Shown here: positions 1 through 5,913 of the stretch, in pieces | Layout of the letters: every line of letters starts with the position of its first letter | How positions within the stretch are numbered: position 1 is the first letter of the stretch | DNA from: Planctomycetaceae bacterium | Lineage (GTDB): Bacteria > Planctomycetota > Planctomycetia > Pirellulales > Thermoguttaceae | NCBI GenBank assembly: GCA_031266315.1 | Contig: JAISBG010000840.1 | Span: forward strand, 1 to 9,661 | DNA: 9,661 bases | Direction of reading: 5' to 3' | Notes under the pieces: model-generated | Seen by the model: the letters and a program-made list of their open reading frames with translations, nothing else | What the model was told of the DNA's origin: nothing | Database searches by the model: none | Position numbers and translations under genes: made by a program

Positions 1-80
1 AAATTAGGTTGAAAATGAGGTTGCGAAAATTTGATTTCGATCCTTTGAAAAATACCAAATAGAATACTAACAAAGTATAA

Positions 81-164
81 CCGTTTGGAAATCCGGTTGC
101 CTGTCGGAAATAGGGGCAAAGTCGGCTAACGCCGACGCAACCTTTTAGCAAAAGGTTGCCCACC
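81..164 (-). repeat. Partial copy 1 of the dispersed hairpin element
   Basis: The reverse complement of 81-159 matches 3233-3311 of the complete element at about 71 of 79 positions by hand alignment. It contains two adjacent perfect hairpins: 121-136 (6-bp stem GTCGGC/GCCGAC, loop TAAC) and 137-159 (10-bp stem GCAACCTTTT/AAAAGGTTGC, loop AGC), followed by CCCACC. Fragments of the hairpin edge recur just beyond it (GCCCACCTT at 179-187, GGTTGCCTAC at 190-199), as they do in the complete element. The outer terminal repeats are absent, so this is a truncated or internal-only copy. It lies downstream of the hydrolase stop codon, where the hairpins could also help end transcription, although no clear U-tract follows. 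In the rest of 1-236 I see no gene. Confidence 0.85.
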
Positions 165-236
165 TTCTTGTTTGCTTTGCCCACCTTGTGGTTGCCTACT
201 TTTAACGAAAATTTTAATGAGGTTACAAAATATATT

Positions 237-3032
237 TTATTTTGTGAAACGTATTCGTCCCCAACTTCCGCGTTCTCCTGAAACACGGTTATCGCCATTC
301 CAAACAAATTGACGTTGCCGGCTTTGCCCGTCCTCACTGTCATCAATCGCCATATCGAACAAAATTTCCTGACCTTCCTTGGGCGTAAAACCGAGCAACG
401 TAAACGGAATCGCGGCTTCAAGATAATATCCTGTTCCGTCCGGTTTCAAAATAACAGACCGTTTAATAGTTCTTTGTTGTTTTGAAGCGTTACGAATAAA
501 AGTTTGAGCGTTCCCTGTCGGGTTTGCGCCGAGAAGAATTTGTCGATCACTGAAAATCAGATTTCCCGGTTTGTCGAGGTTTTCGTGTCCGATAAACAAC
601 TCAATTCCGTCTCCTTGCCAAAGATCAGCCGCTTGGACATTGTTCTTGCCGGGAGTTTTATCGGTAACATCGGCAAAAACGTACAGATTTTCCGCGTTCC
701 AGACAACACGGAACGCCGCACTGATTCCAGCGGCATCGGCTCCGAGTACCATGCGGTTTTCAGCAATCCGAATCGGCGGTTGACCGGGCCAATCGTCGCG
801 GCTTCCGTCAATGTTCAATGGTGTTTCAATCCATGTTGCCGCAATCGTCTGTTTGCCGGAACCTTGCGATTTCGGAACAAATCGCGGATCGTCAAAACGG
901 AATGGTTCGCGTTGACCGGTAAGAATATTACGAATATCTTTGTTCGTCTTCACTATTTCCGCGACAAAATTTTTCCAAGGACGGTCTGTAACGGAAAAGA
1001 GTCCTGTATTGGCTTTTTCACCGGTATTCTTTTCAAAAAAACGTCCTGAGCGTGCCTGATCAAGTAACGTAAACCATTCAATACCGACAACATATCCTGT
1101 TGCCGCTGCCTGTTCAACATAATTCCGGTAAGCCAGCCCCCGTTCGGTTTGCGTATTAACACCGCCGAGACCGCCGGGCAACGCCGACTCCGCCGTGCAA
1201 GTGTAATGCCACTCACTGAGCAACATCGGTTTACCGCCCGACCATTTTTCGATACGATTAAGAAAACGGACATCAAACGCAAGTGTATAATAATTGACGC
1301 TGATAACATCACAATATTTCGCACAAATTCCGACCAACGCTTCATTGTTCGCGGTACCGGGTTGCCAACGGCTGCCAAGCAAGAGATGATTTTTATCGTA
1401 TTTGCGGAATGTTTCGGAAAGTAACGAATAATATTGATCAAGGTAGATTTCGGTAAATTCTGTAATATTTTCCGAAGCCGACTTTGTTGTTACGGGAAGT
1501 CCCGGTTCGAGGAGAGCGTTAAACGAATCCGCTTGCATTTCCCATGCGGTGTTGAATTTTTTAATGTTGCCGTATTTTTTTTCCAAAAAGTCAACCAGTT
1601 TTTTCTTGGCGGCAAATTTACCGGACAAGGCAGGCAAAGCACGCGGCAAATCTTCGGCGCCTTGTTCGTTGGCAAGATAATAACCAATCACCAACGGGTC
1701 ATTCGCATGTGGAGTAATCTCTTTGGCAAAAATACCGTCAATCGTTTTTGCGAGTTCCGGATCAAACACATCGAAAAATCCCCGTGCGCCCGGAATATCG
1801 TAACCAAGTCCCCAAAATCCGAACATTCGGACATGCGGAAATTGTTTTTCGGCAAAAGCAGACGGAATACCTGAAAACGCGCCGCCCGATGTAAAACCAA
1901 ACGCACGAACCCGATCAATCATTCGTGCCGCCCATTCGTTGACATCATAAGGTTTGCCGTATTTTCGAATCACATTGACAAGATAAAAAGAAACCGCTTT
2001 ATCATTCCACCATGCCTGCGGATTCCATGCGGTTGCAAATTCTCCGGTTCGCGGCGGCAACCACTCAAAAATAGATTCACGCCCTTCGGTGTAAGTATAA
2101 TCTTCACTGGGGTTGAAACTGCAAAGACCAAGATGAAAAAAAGCGTTACCGTTCGGATCAACGAGAAACCATTGGTCGTTTACTTTTTCAACGTGAAAAA
2201 AACCGGTTTTTTTCAGACCAAACGTTACATCGCTTCCTTCAAACCCGCCGTAAACATCGAGATTTTTCTGTTTCGGAAACAAAGCGTAATAGAGTTCATC
2301 GGCTTTGACATCTTTTTTGAGTTCTTCTTCAGACGAAATTTTACCGGGGAAATCCCGAACAAAATCCTGCCCGAACCGGTCAACCATTTTAGTAACACTA
2401 AGATTGGTATCTTTACCGGACGAAAATTTCAGATCAACTGCGGCATGATCTTTGTTGTAAGGACAACTGAACCAGACGTGAAAGATTGACCAATTCCATT
2501 CGCGGTTATCTTGAAGTTGAAAAAAGGTTCCCGGTTCCAGACCGGTCAGATGAATAGTCGCACCGCTTGGAGCGGTCAACTGCATGGTCTGTGTGTTTCC
2601 TTGATAAAGATGAGGTTTTGCGGGTTTTTCCATTGGAAACGGTTTCGCTTCCTGCTGATCGAAACGATATTTTCCGCCTTCATTGATTGCAAAAGGAATA
2701 TTGCAACCGATCCGAAAAGTTGCCAAACCGTTGGGCGGATTTTTGATACTCATTTCAATAAGTCCGTCTCTTTTGTTGGCAAAAACAATTTCTGTACCGC
2801 CTTCGTATTTAATAACGGCGCGGTTGCCATTCTCGGTGATGGATTTATCAAAAATTTTGGTTAAATCTTTCTGACCGTTGTCTTGAAGGCTTGGATAAGA
2901 AAAAACAAGATCATCCAATCCTTGCAACGAAAATCTAACCCCGTCCGGCGTCAAGGGCGGTTCCGCCGCCAACAGCATTGAAGTTGACAACAACATCAGA
3001 AAGAAAACTGAAAACATTTTAGTCATAGTCAT
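237..3032 (-). CDS. Secreted clan GH-A glycoside hydrolase (agarase/GH42/GH50-like) with C-terminal CBM9-like domain
   Basis: Predicted 931-residue exported polysaccharide-degrading enzyme. The start at 3032 is chosen because AAAGG lies 6 nt upstream (3039-3043), a good promoter lies at 3058-3086, and residues 1-23 then form a signal peptide with a hydrophobic core ending LLAA before EPP. A longer frame to 3089 would begin upstream of the promoter. Residues about 25-260 form a beta-rich N-terminal region. Around 288-305 is a WFLVDPNGNAFFHLG segment typical of agarase-like GH-A proteins at the entry to the catalytic barrel. Asn455-Glu456 (YYLANEQG) fits the acid/base and Glu607 (LLSEWHY) the nucleophile of a retaining clan GH-A enzyme, with an EW pair at 652-653. 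Residues about 739-931 (LNIDGSRDDW, NLYVFADVTD, WQGDGIELFI) match CBM9-like domains. The family and substrate are inferred: beta-galactan or agar-type glycan is plausible, but the GH number cannot be settled by eye. No carbohydrate transporter or other glycosidase is adjacent. Confidence 0.85.
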   Translation of the reverse strand: MTMTKMFSVFFLMLLSTSMLLAAEPPLTPDGVRFSLQGLDDLVFSYPSLQDNGQKDLTKIFDKSITENGNRAVIKYEGGTEIVFANKRDGLIEMSIKNPPNGLATFRIGCNIPFAINEGGKYRFDQQEAKPFPMEKPAKPHLYQGNTQTMQLTAPSGATIHLTGLEPGTFFQLQDNREWNWSIFHVWFSCPYNKDHAAVDLKFSSGKDTNLSVTKMVDRFGQDFVRDFPGKISSEEELKKDVKADELYYALFPKQKNLDVYGGFEGSDVTFGLKKTGFFHVEKVNDQWFLVDPNGNAFFHLGLCSFNPSEDYTYTEGRESIFEWLPPRTGEFATAWNPQAWWNDKAVSFYLVNVIRKYGKPYDVNEWAARMIDRVRAFGFTSGGAFSGIPSAFAEKQFPHVRMFGFWGLGYDIPGARGFFDVFDPELAKTIDGIFAKEITPHANDPLVIGYYLANEQGAEDLPRALPALSGKFAAKKKLVDFLEKKYGNIKKFNTAWEMQADSFNALLEPGLPVTTKSASENITEFTEIYLDQYYSLLSETFRKYDKNHLLLGSRWQPGTANNEALVGICAKYCDVISVNYYTLAFDVRFLNRIEKWSGGKPMLLSEWHYTCTAESALPGGLGGVNTQTERGLAYRNYVEQAAATGYVVGIEWFTLLDQARSGRFFEKNTGEKANTGLFSVTDRPWKNFVAEIVKTNKDIRNILTGQREPFRFDDPRFVPKSQGSGKQTIAATWIETPLNIDGSRDDWPGQPPIRIAENRMVLGADAAGISAAFRVVWNAENLYVFADVTDKTPGKNNVQAADLWQGDGIELFIGHENLDKPGNLIFSDRQILLGANPTGNAQTFIRNASKQQRTIKRSVILKPDGTGYYLEAAIPFTLLGFTPKEGQEILFDMAIDDSEDGQSRQRQFVWNGDNRVSGERGSWGRIRFTK

Positions 3033-3057
3033 AGTAAACCTTTCAATATTCGTAAAA

Positions 3058-3086
3058 ATTATAAAGTAAACAAAATAGGCGTTGAA
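3058..3086 (-). promoter_or_regulatory. Sigma70-type promoter of the glycoside hydrolase
   Basis: On the minus strand TTCAAC (3081-3086) is followed after 17 nt by a perfect TATAAT (3058-3063). Transcription would start near 3051, leaving a leader of about 20 nt that includes the AAAGG ribosome binding site at 3039-3043. GTTGAA/TTCAAC arms at 3081-3086 and 3114-3119 form a weak inverted repeat over the -35 box, which could be an operator, but the arms are short. The complete mobile element ends (with its duplication) about 40 bp upstream of the -35 box. Confidence 0.65.
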
Positions 3087-3136
3087 CATTTAATCATATT
3101 TGTCACAATAAAATTCAACGTGTCAATAAAAAATTC

Positions 3137-3469
3137 CTGATTCTACCGGATTAGGTGTTTTCCACCGGAATAGTCAAATAATAGGTAATATTTCATCGGC
3201 AATCATCAGGTGGGCGACCTTATTGTAGGTAGGCGACCTTTTGCTGAAAGGTCGCGTCGGCGTTAGCCGACTTTGCCCCTATTTCCGGCTGGCAATCAGA
3301 TTCCCAAACGGTTAGCAACACAAATTGCCATTGTTAATCTGGTTCACAGTCGACTAACGCCGACGCAACCTTTTAGCAAAAGGTTGCCCACTTCTTTTCG
3401 CGAATTTTCGTGTGTTTCGCGTTTAAAACGAACTTTTCAATACTTGGACACCTAATACGGGAGAATCAG
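3137..3469. mobile_element. Complete 333-bp MITE-like non-autonomous element (copy 2) with TIRs and 8-bp duplication
   Basis: The ends 3137-3157 and 3449-3469 are inverted repeats matching at 19 of 21 positions (CTGATTCT...TATTAGGTG type). The flanks carry a perfect 8-bp direct repeat AAAAATTC at 3129-3136 and 3470-3477, the expected target duplication. Inside are two opposed hairpin modules forming a subterminal inverted repeat: 3233-3271 (stem GCGACCTTT/AAAGGTCGC, then GTCGGC/GCCGAC) and 3349-3387 (GTCGAC/GCCGAC, then GCAACCTTTT/AAAAGGTTGC). Half-module fragments at 3208-3219 and 3227-3238 precede the first. No transposase or credible gene lies within it, so mobility would have to be supplied in trans. 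The terminal sequence does not let me name an IS family. The 8-bp duplication is A-rich, so chance is not excluded, but it abuts both repeats exactly. Confidence 0.8.
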
Positions 3470-3560
3470 AAAAATTCGCATTCCGGTTTTGACCTTTTAA
3501 GTCGCAACTATCAAAATCTTCCTAAAGATAACAAACCGACAACAGAATAACAAGAGCAAC

Positions 3561-3642
3561 CGTCAATGTTACAAGGTGAAAATTCCGCGAAAACGAAAGT
3601 TTGATTTATTGCTATCATTTTACACTTTGTCGAACATTGACG
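3561..3642. repeat. Long inverted repeat downstream of the lipoprotein gene
   Basis: CGTCAATGTT (3561-3570) pairs with AACATTGACG (3633-3642), then ACAAGGTG (3571-3578) with CACTTTGT (3623-3630; one G-T pair, with a 2-nt CG bulge), then AAAA with TTTT. The arms are about 21 nt with a loop of about 35 nt. The structure begins 24 nt past the lipoprotein stop codon. As RNA from the minus strand it would be a stable 3' hairpin, but no U-run follows, so a classic intrinsic terminator is not supported. It shares no evident sequence with the dispersed element next to it. The rest of 3478-3666 shows nothing recognisable. Confidence 0.55.
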
Positions 3643-3666
3643 TTTATTGGTTACTGGTTTTATTGT

Positions 3667-4047
3667 TCAAGGTTTTTCAATAGTAAAATTAAATTTGGTT
3701 TTTCCTTTAATTTCGCAAGTCAATCCTGAAGTTGAAGGCGAACAATATTTTTCGTTGACGATTCGTTTCATTTTGAAATCGGGCGGCAACGACTGAACCG
3801 GATTATCAAAATACACGGTATATATTCCCGGCGGAACACCATCTCCGGGTTTGAGGGAGGTTAGTGAATAGGTTCCGTCTTCTTTGAGTATTCCCCGTGC
3901 TTCGTAAGTTTTTGTGGTAAAAATTACATTGTTTCCGGTAACCGGAGTACCGTCGGGGTAAGTTACTTTTCCTGAAACAGTAACAAGTTTATTACAGCCT
4001 GAACAGAAAAATAAGAGGAACAGTAAAAAAACAGTGAAAATTCTCAT
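3667..4047 (-). CDS. Small lipoprotein with carboxypeptidase-regulatory-like (transthyretin-type) domain
   Basis: 126 residues. The N-terminus is charged then strongly hydrophobic (residues 2-14) and ends C-S-G-C, so Cys18 is the probable lipidated residue. The -3 position is Cys rather than the usual Leu, a slightly unusual lipobox. Residues about 21-126 form a beta-sandwich repeat-type domain: VSGKVTYPDGTPV at 24-36, EDGTYSL near 56-62, and a PPGIYTVYF strand at 72-80. The C-terminal YCSPSTSGLTCEIKG segment is characteristic of planctomycete proteins of this kind; Cys102 and Cys111 could form a disulfide. The start is supported by AGGAG (4057-4061) 9 nt upstream. It follows the DUF1559 gene by 68 nt on the same strand, a pairing common in planctomycetes, so the two are probably co-transcribed. 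The function is unknown; a role at the cell surface or with the pilin-like partner is inference. Confidence 0.85.
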   Translation of the reverse strand: MRIFTVFLLFLLFFCSGCNKLVTVSGKVTYPDGTPVTGNNVIFTTKTYEARGILKEDGTYSLTSLKPGDGVPPGIYTVYFDNPVQSLPPDFKMKRIVNEKYCSPSTSGLTCEIKGKTKFNFTIEKP

Positions 4048-4115
4048 CGAATCAAACTCCTAAAAGTTAATGGATTAAAATATTCGTAATTTTTCAAAAT
4101 ATTTCAAACGATAAA

Positions 4116-5291
4116 TCACGGTAATTGAGTAGGTCTGCCGTCATTGACAATCGTCAACATAGCGGCAGTTTCAGCGGGAATGGTCATGGTAATAGCACGA
4201 ACAGATCCGTCGCCCAATGTAAAATTACAAATTCCCGGATGCCAACTACCGAATCCTAATCGTGTTCCTCCCCAAACATTAGCGAAAACATTCGGCGGAT
4301 TCAGACTTCCCCGTTGTCCGCCGTCGAGGATTGATCCTCCCGATGTGTAACCGCCAAACTTGAGACCGCGACAACTGGCAAGAGTCTGCCACTCAAGAAC
4401 ATTCAGATAAGAACCATCGGAAAGATAGCCGGAATCATTTGTTTCTGCGGGATTGGAACCGCCGTCAATCCATGTAACATTTAAAGCGGAAGCCCATTCC
4501 GGCGCATTAGGATCATTACCCATAAAAATTTGTTTTTCACCGAACAGGATTTGATTACTTGTTCCGTCATTGAGCCATGCAAAAGTATCTCGCGGTAACC
4601 ATGTGGATGCGGTACTTGGATTACTTAAAATGGCAGCGCGAAATGGTCCCCGATGATATTCATAATAAGGTTTTTCGGTACCGCCGGAAACATTGTCGGT
4701 ACGTCCGACATTTGTATGCCATTGACCGCTCCATGCGTTATTGGTATCCGTATCCCAGTTTCCGTCCGTAACAATTGCAACAGCAAAAGCGTAATCTCCA
4801 CGAGGTCCAGGGCTGGAGTGATAACCGCTACTGGAAGTTGGAATGTCATCGGTAATAGCTATTCCGCCGCGTCGGGTTGGACATTTCATAATGGAAACCG
4901 AACCGAATGAATTTTTATTTTCCTGTGACAAACCGTTCCACCAACCGCTGTCATGACCAATCAACCCGTTTATTTCAAGACGTTGTTTACAAATTTCCCA
5001 AAGAGCTTGTTGCTCAATAAAGGGATAAATATAAGCAAAGAGTGAAAATAATCGTTGCTCATGTCCCCAACTGAGATTAACACCGCTGCCGGATGGCGGT
5101 AATCCTTGTAATGAATCATGGAAATTGTGAGTTGCAATTCCCAATTGTTTCATGTGATTGGTGCATGACATTCGTCTTGCCGCTTCCCGCGCCGCCTGAA
5201 CAGCGGGCAACAGAAGTGCGATTAACACACCGATAATCGCAATCACCACAAGAAGTTCGACCAACGTAAAGCCGAACGGCGATGAACGCAT
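4116..5291 (-). CDS. DUF1559 type IV pilin-like protein with prepilin leader and H-x9-DG C-terminal motif
   Basis: 391 residues from this ATG. The type III prepilin signal is clear: a short leader MRSSPFG, predicted cleavage after Gly7, Phe8 at +1 and Glu12 at +5 (FTLVE), then a hydrophobic helix to about residue 30 and the [15 protein letters not shown] segment that marks DUF1559 proteins. The C-terminus holds the H-x9-DG motif (His351 ... Asp361-Gly362) within [16 protein letters not shown]. Such proteins are exported and processed by a prepilin peptidase; planctomycetes carry large numbers of them and their function is poorly known. The ATG at 5291 has no ribosome binding site. The frame is open upstream to a stop at 5397-5399 with no other start codon. 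A leader frame with a good ribosome binding site (start 5475) would join this frame if the G12 tract at 5372-5383 had 11 or 14 Gs, giving a 452-residue product with 11. So either initiation is weak at 5291 or the gene is controlled by tract length. Confidence 0.96.
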   Translation of the reverse strand: MRSSPFGFTLVELLVVIAIIGVLIALLLPAVQAAREAARRMSCTNHMKQLGIATHNFHDSLQGLPPSGSGVNLSWGHEQRLFSLFAYIYPFIEQQALWEICKQRLEINGLIGHDSGWWNGLSQENKNSFGSVSIMKCPTRRGGIAITDDIPTSSSGYHSSPGPRGDYAFAVAIVTDGNWDTDTNNAWSGQWHTNVGRTDNVSGGTEKPYYEYHRGPFRAAILSNPSTASTWLPRDTFAWLNDGTSNQILFGEKQIFMGNDPNAPEWASALNVTWIDGGSNPAETNDSGYLSDGSYLNVLEWQTLASCRGLKFGGYTSGGSILDGGQRGSLNPPNVFANVWGGTRLGFGSWHPGICNFTLGDGSVRAITMTIPAETAAMLTIVNDGRPTQLP

Positions 5292-5309
5292 GAGTAATAA
5301 GAATATTGT

Positions 5310-5340
5310 GGAAAAGTATTGTGAAAGCAGAGACTTTTCC
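5310..5340 (-). promoter_or_regulatory. Hairpin between the G tract and the DUF1559 ATG
   Basis: GGAAAAGT (5310-5317) and ACTTTTCC (5333-5340) form a perfect 8-bp stem with a 15-nt loop. In the DUF1559 transcript it lies 18 nt ahead of the annotated ATG and downstream of the G tract. It could affect ribosome loading at 5291, or be incidental sequence in a longer reading frame. Confidence 0.4.
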
Positions 5341-5361
5341 CTATCACTTCTTAACTCTTCC

Positions 5362-5475
5362 TCATATACTGCCCCCCCCCCCCTCGTTTGCCCATTTTAA
5401 CATTTGATTTTTCACTGAATTTTTTACCGAATGGTTCCGTGAATTTTTCGAAGCGTTTTCAATAAAGTTTTTCAT
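5362..5475 (-). CDS. Short leader reading frame upstream of DUF1559, probably its out-of-frame N-terminus
   Basis: An ATG at 5473-5475 is preceded by AAGGG (5483-5487) at 7-nt spacing, the best translation start signal upstream of DUF1559. The frame encodes 37 residues, rich in Lys, Asn and Ser (begins [16 protein letters not shown], later [10 protein letters not shown]), then runs through the G12 tract as glycines and stops at a TGA at 5362-5364. Losing one G or gaining two puts the ribosome into a frame with no stop codon through 27 further codons into the DUF1559 ATG, in phase. The segment may therefore be the real start of DUF1559, a stand-alone leader peptide, or both, depending on tract length. 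A miscounted homopolymer in the assembly would have the same appearance. I recognise no homologous domain in the leader. Confidence 0.6.
   Translation of the reverse strand: MKNFIENASKNSRNHSVKNSVKNQMLKWANEGGGGSI
5372..5383 (-). repeat. 12-nt poly-G tract (poly-C on plus strand), candidate phase-variation tract
   Basis: Twelve uninterrupted G residues on the DUF1559 strand, exceptional in this AT-rich intergenic context. It lies within the leader frame, 81 nt before the DUF1559 ATG. Tracts of this length are prone to replication slippage and to polymerase slippage. The frame arithmetic (12 = leader terminates; 11 or 14 = leader fused in phase to DUF1559) fits a translational contingency switch. 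Confidence 0.8.
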
Positions 5476-5896
5476 CGTAATACCCTTAATTTACAAGGTT
5501 TTGTTGAAATAATCGCAAAACGTTTGCCGCAAACAATACGGCAAGAAAACGCAACACGATTGAATAAGATTTAAATTTTACGCCAAATAAAACCAGAAGT
5601 CAAGCGGAATCTTTTTCTTTTTTTCTAAAAAATAAAAAAATCATAATTATTTTGCTGTTTTTGTCATTTATACTGTGTTAGTTATGAAATTGGTATTTTT
5701 AAAGATTCACTGGATTGTTCCTATTACGAAAAAACAATCTAGCGGCAAGCCTAATTTTTCTGACAATAGAGTGTACCTGCTTGTATTTTTAATTTGGTTT
5801 TGTTCTAATAGGGCAGATATGTTTACCGGAGGTTTTACATTGTGGTATTTCCGGTTTTTGATTTGAAGATAGAACCCTTTTTACCTGAAACATTTT
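5476..5896. other. Divergent intergenic region between DUF1559 leader and permease
   Basis: About 420 bp separating divergent genes, very AT-rich around 5610-5650 (T-run followed by A-run). A 7-bp stem GATTGTT/AACAATC (5713-5719 and 5733-5739, 13-nt loop) is the clearest structure. A 6-bp TTGCCG/CGGCAA-type hairpin lies near 5524-5544. I could not match any known riboswitch class. A 63-codon frame at 5675-5866 has no ribosome binding site and looks like chance. Confidence 0.5.
5760..5789 (+). promoter_or_regulatory. Candidate promoter for the permease
   Basis: CTGACA (5760-5765) and TATTTT (5784-5789) are spaced by 18 nt and match the sigma70 consensus moderately. Transcription would begin near 5796, leaving a leader of about 100 nt that contains the GGAGG site and short reading frame described separately. 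Other AT-rich matches exist in the region, so this is tentative. Confidence 0.3.
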
Positions 5897-5913
5897 ATGT
5901 CCCAACTTCCTGA
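5842..5913 (+). CDS. Candidate 23-codon upstream reading frame overlapping the permease start
   Basis: GGAGG at 5828-5832, the strongest ribosome binding site in this leader, is followed after 9 nt by GTG at 5842. The frame runs 23 codons (VVFPVFDLKIEPFLPETFYV...) to a TGA at 5911-5913, so it overlaps the permease ATG at 5897 by 17 nt in another phase. The permease ATG itself has no ribosome binding site. This arrangement would allow translational coupling or leader-peptide control. The peptide has no recognisable relative, the start is GTG, and the overlap could be chance. Confidence 0.35.
   Translation: MVFPVFDLKIEPFLPETFYVPTS

Noticed and set aside
14..224. AATGAGGTT at 14-22 and 216-224 as a 9-bp duplication around copy 1
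   Set aside because: No terminal inverted repeats abut these copies, and the duplication length differs from the 8 bp at the complete element; probably chance.
504..1049. 181-codon plus-strand open frame
   Set aside because: It lies entirely antisense to the hydrolase, whose frame has clear domain motifs, and it has no recognisable domain; treated as a shadow.
3033..3089. N-terminal extension of the hydrolase to an ATG at 3089
   Set aside because: That ATG lies upstream of the TATAAT box at 3058-3063 and has no ribosome binding site; the ATG at 3032 has AAAGG at 6 nt and gives a clean signal peptide.
3090..3120. CRP-like site TGTGACAAATATGATTA upstream of the hydrolase
   Set aside because: Only one half-site matches; the second half deviates at most positions.
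3273..3455. 60-codon plus-strand frame inside the complete element
   Set aside because: It and the frame at 7337-7603 share a VNLV-SRL-PTQPFS-RLPT peptide only because both translate the same hairpin DNA. Their differences are mostly not synonymous but do preserve base pairing, which favours structure over coding.
5675..5866. 63-codon frame in the divergent gap
   Set aside because: No ribosome binding site, no recognisable domain, and AT-rich sequence that easily leaves frames open.
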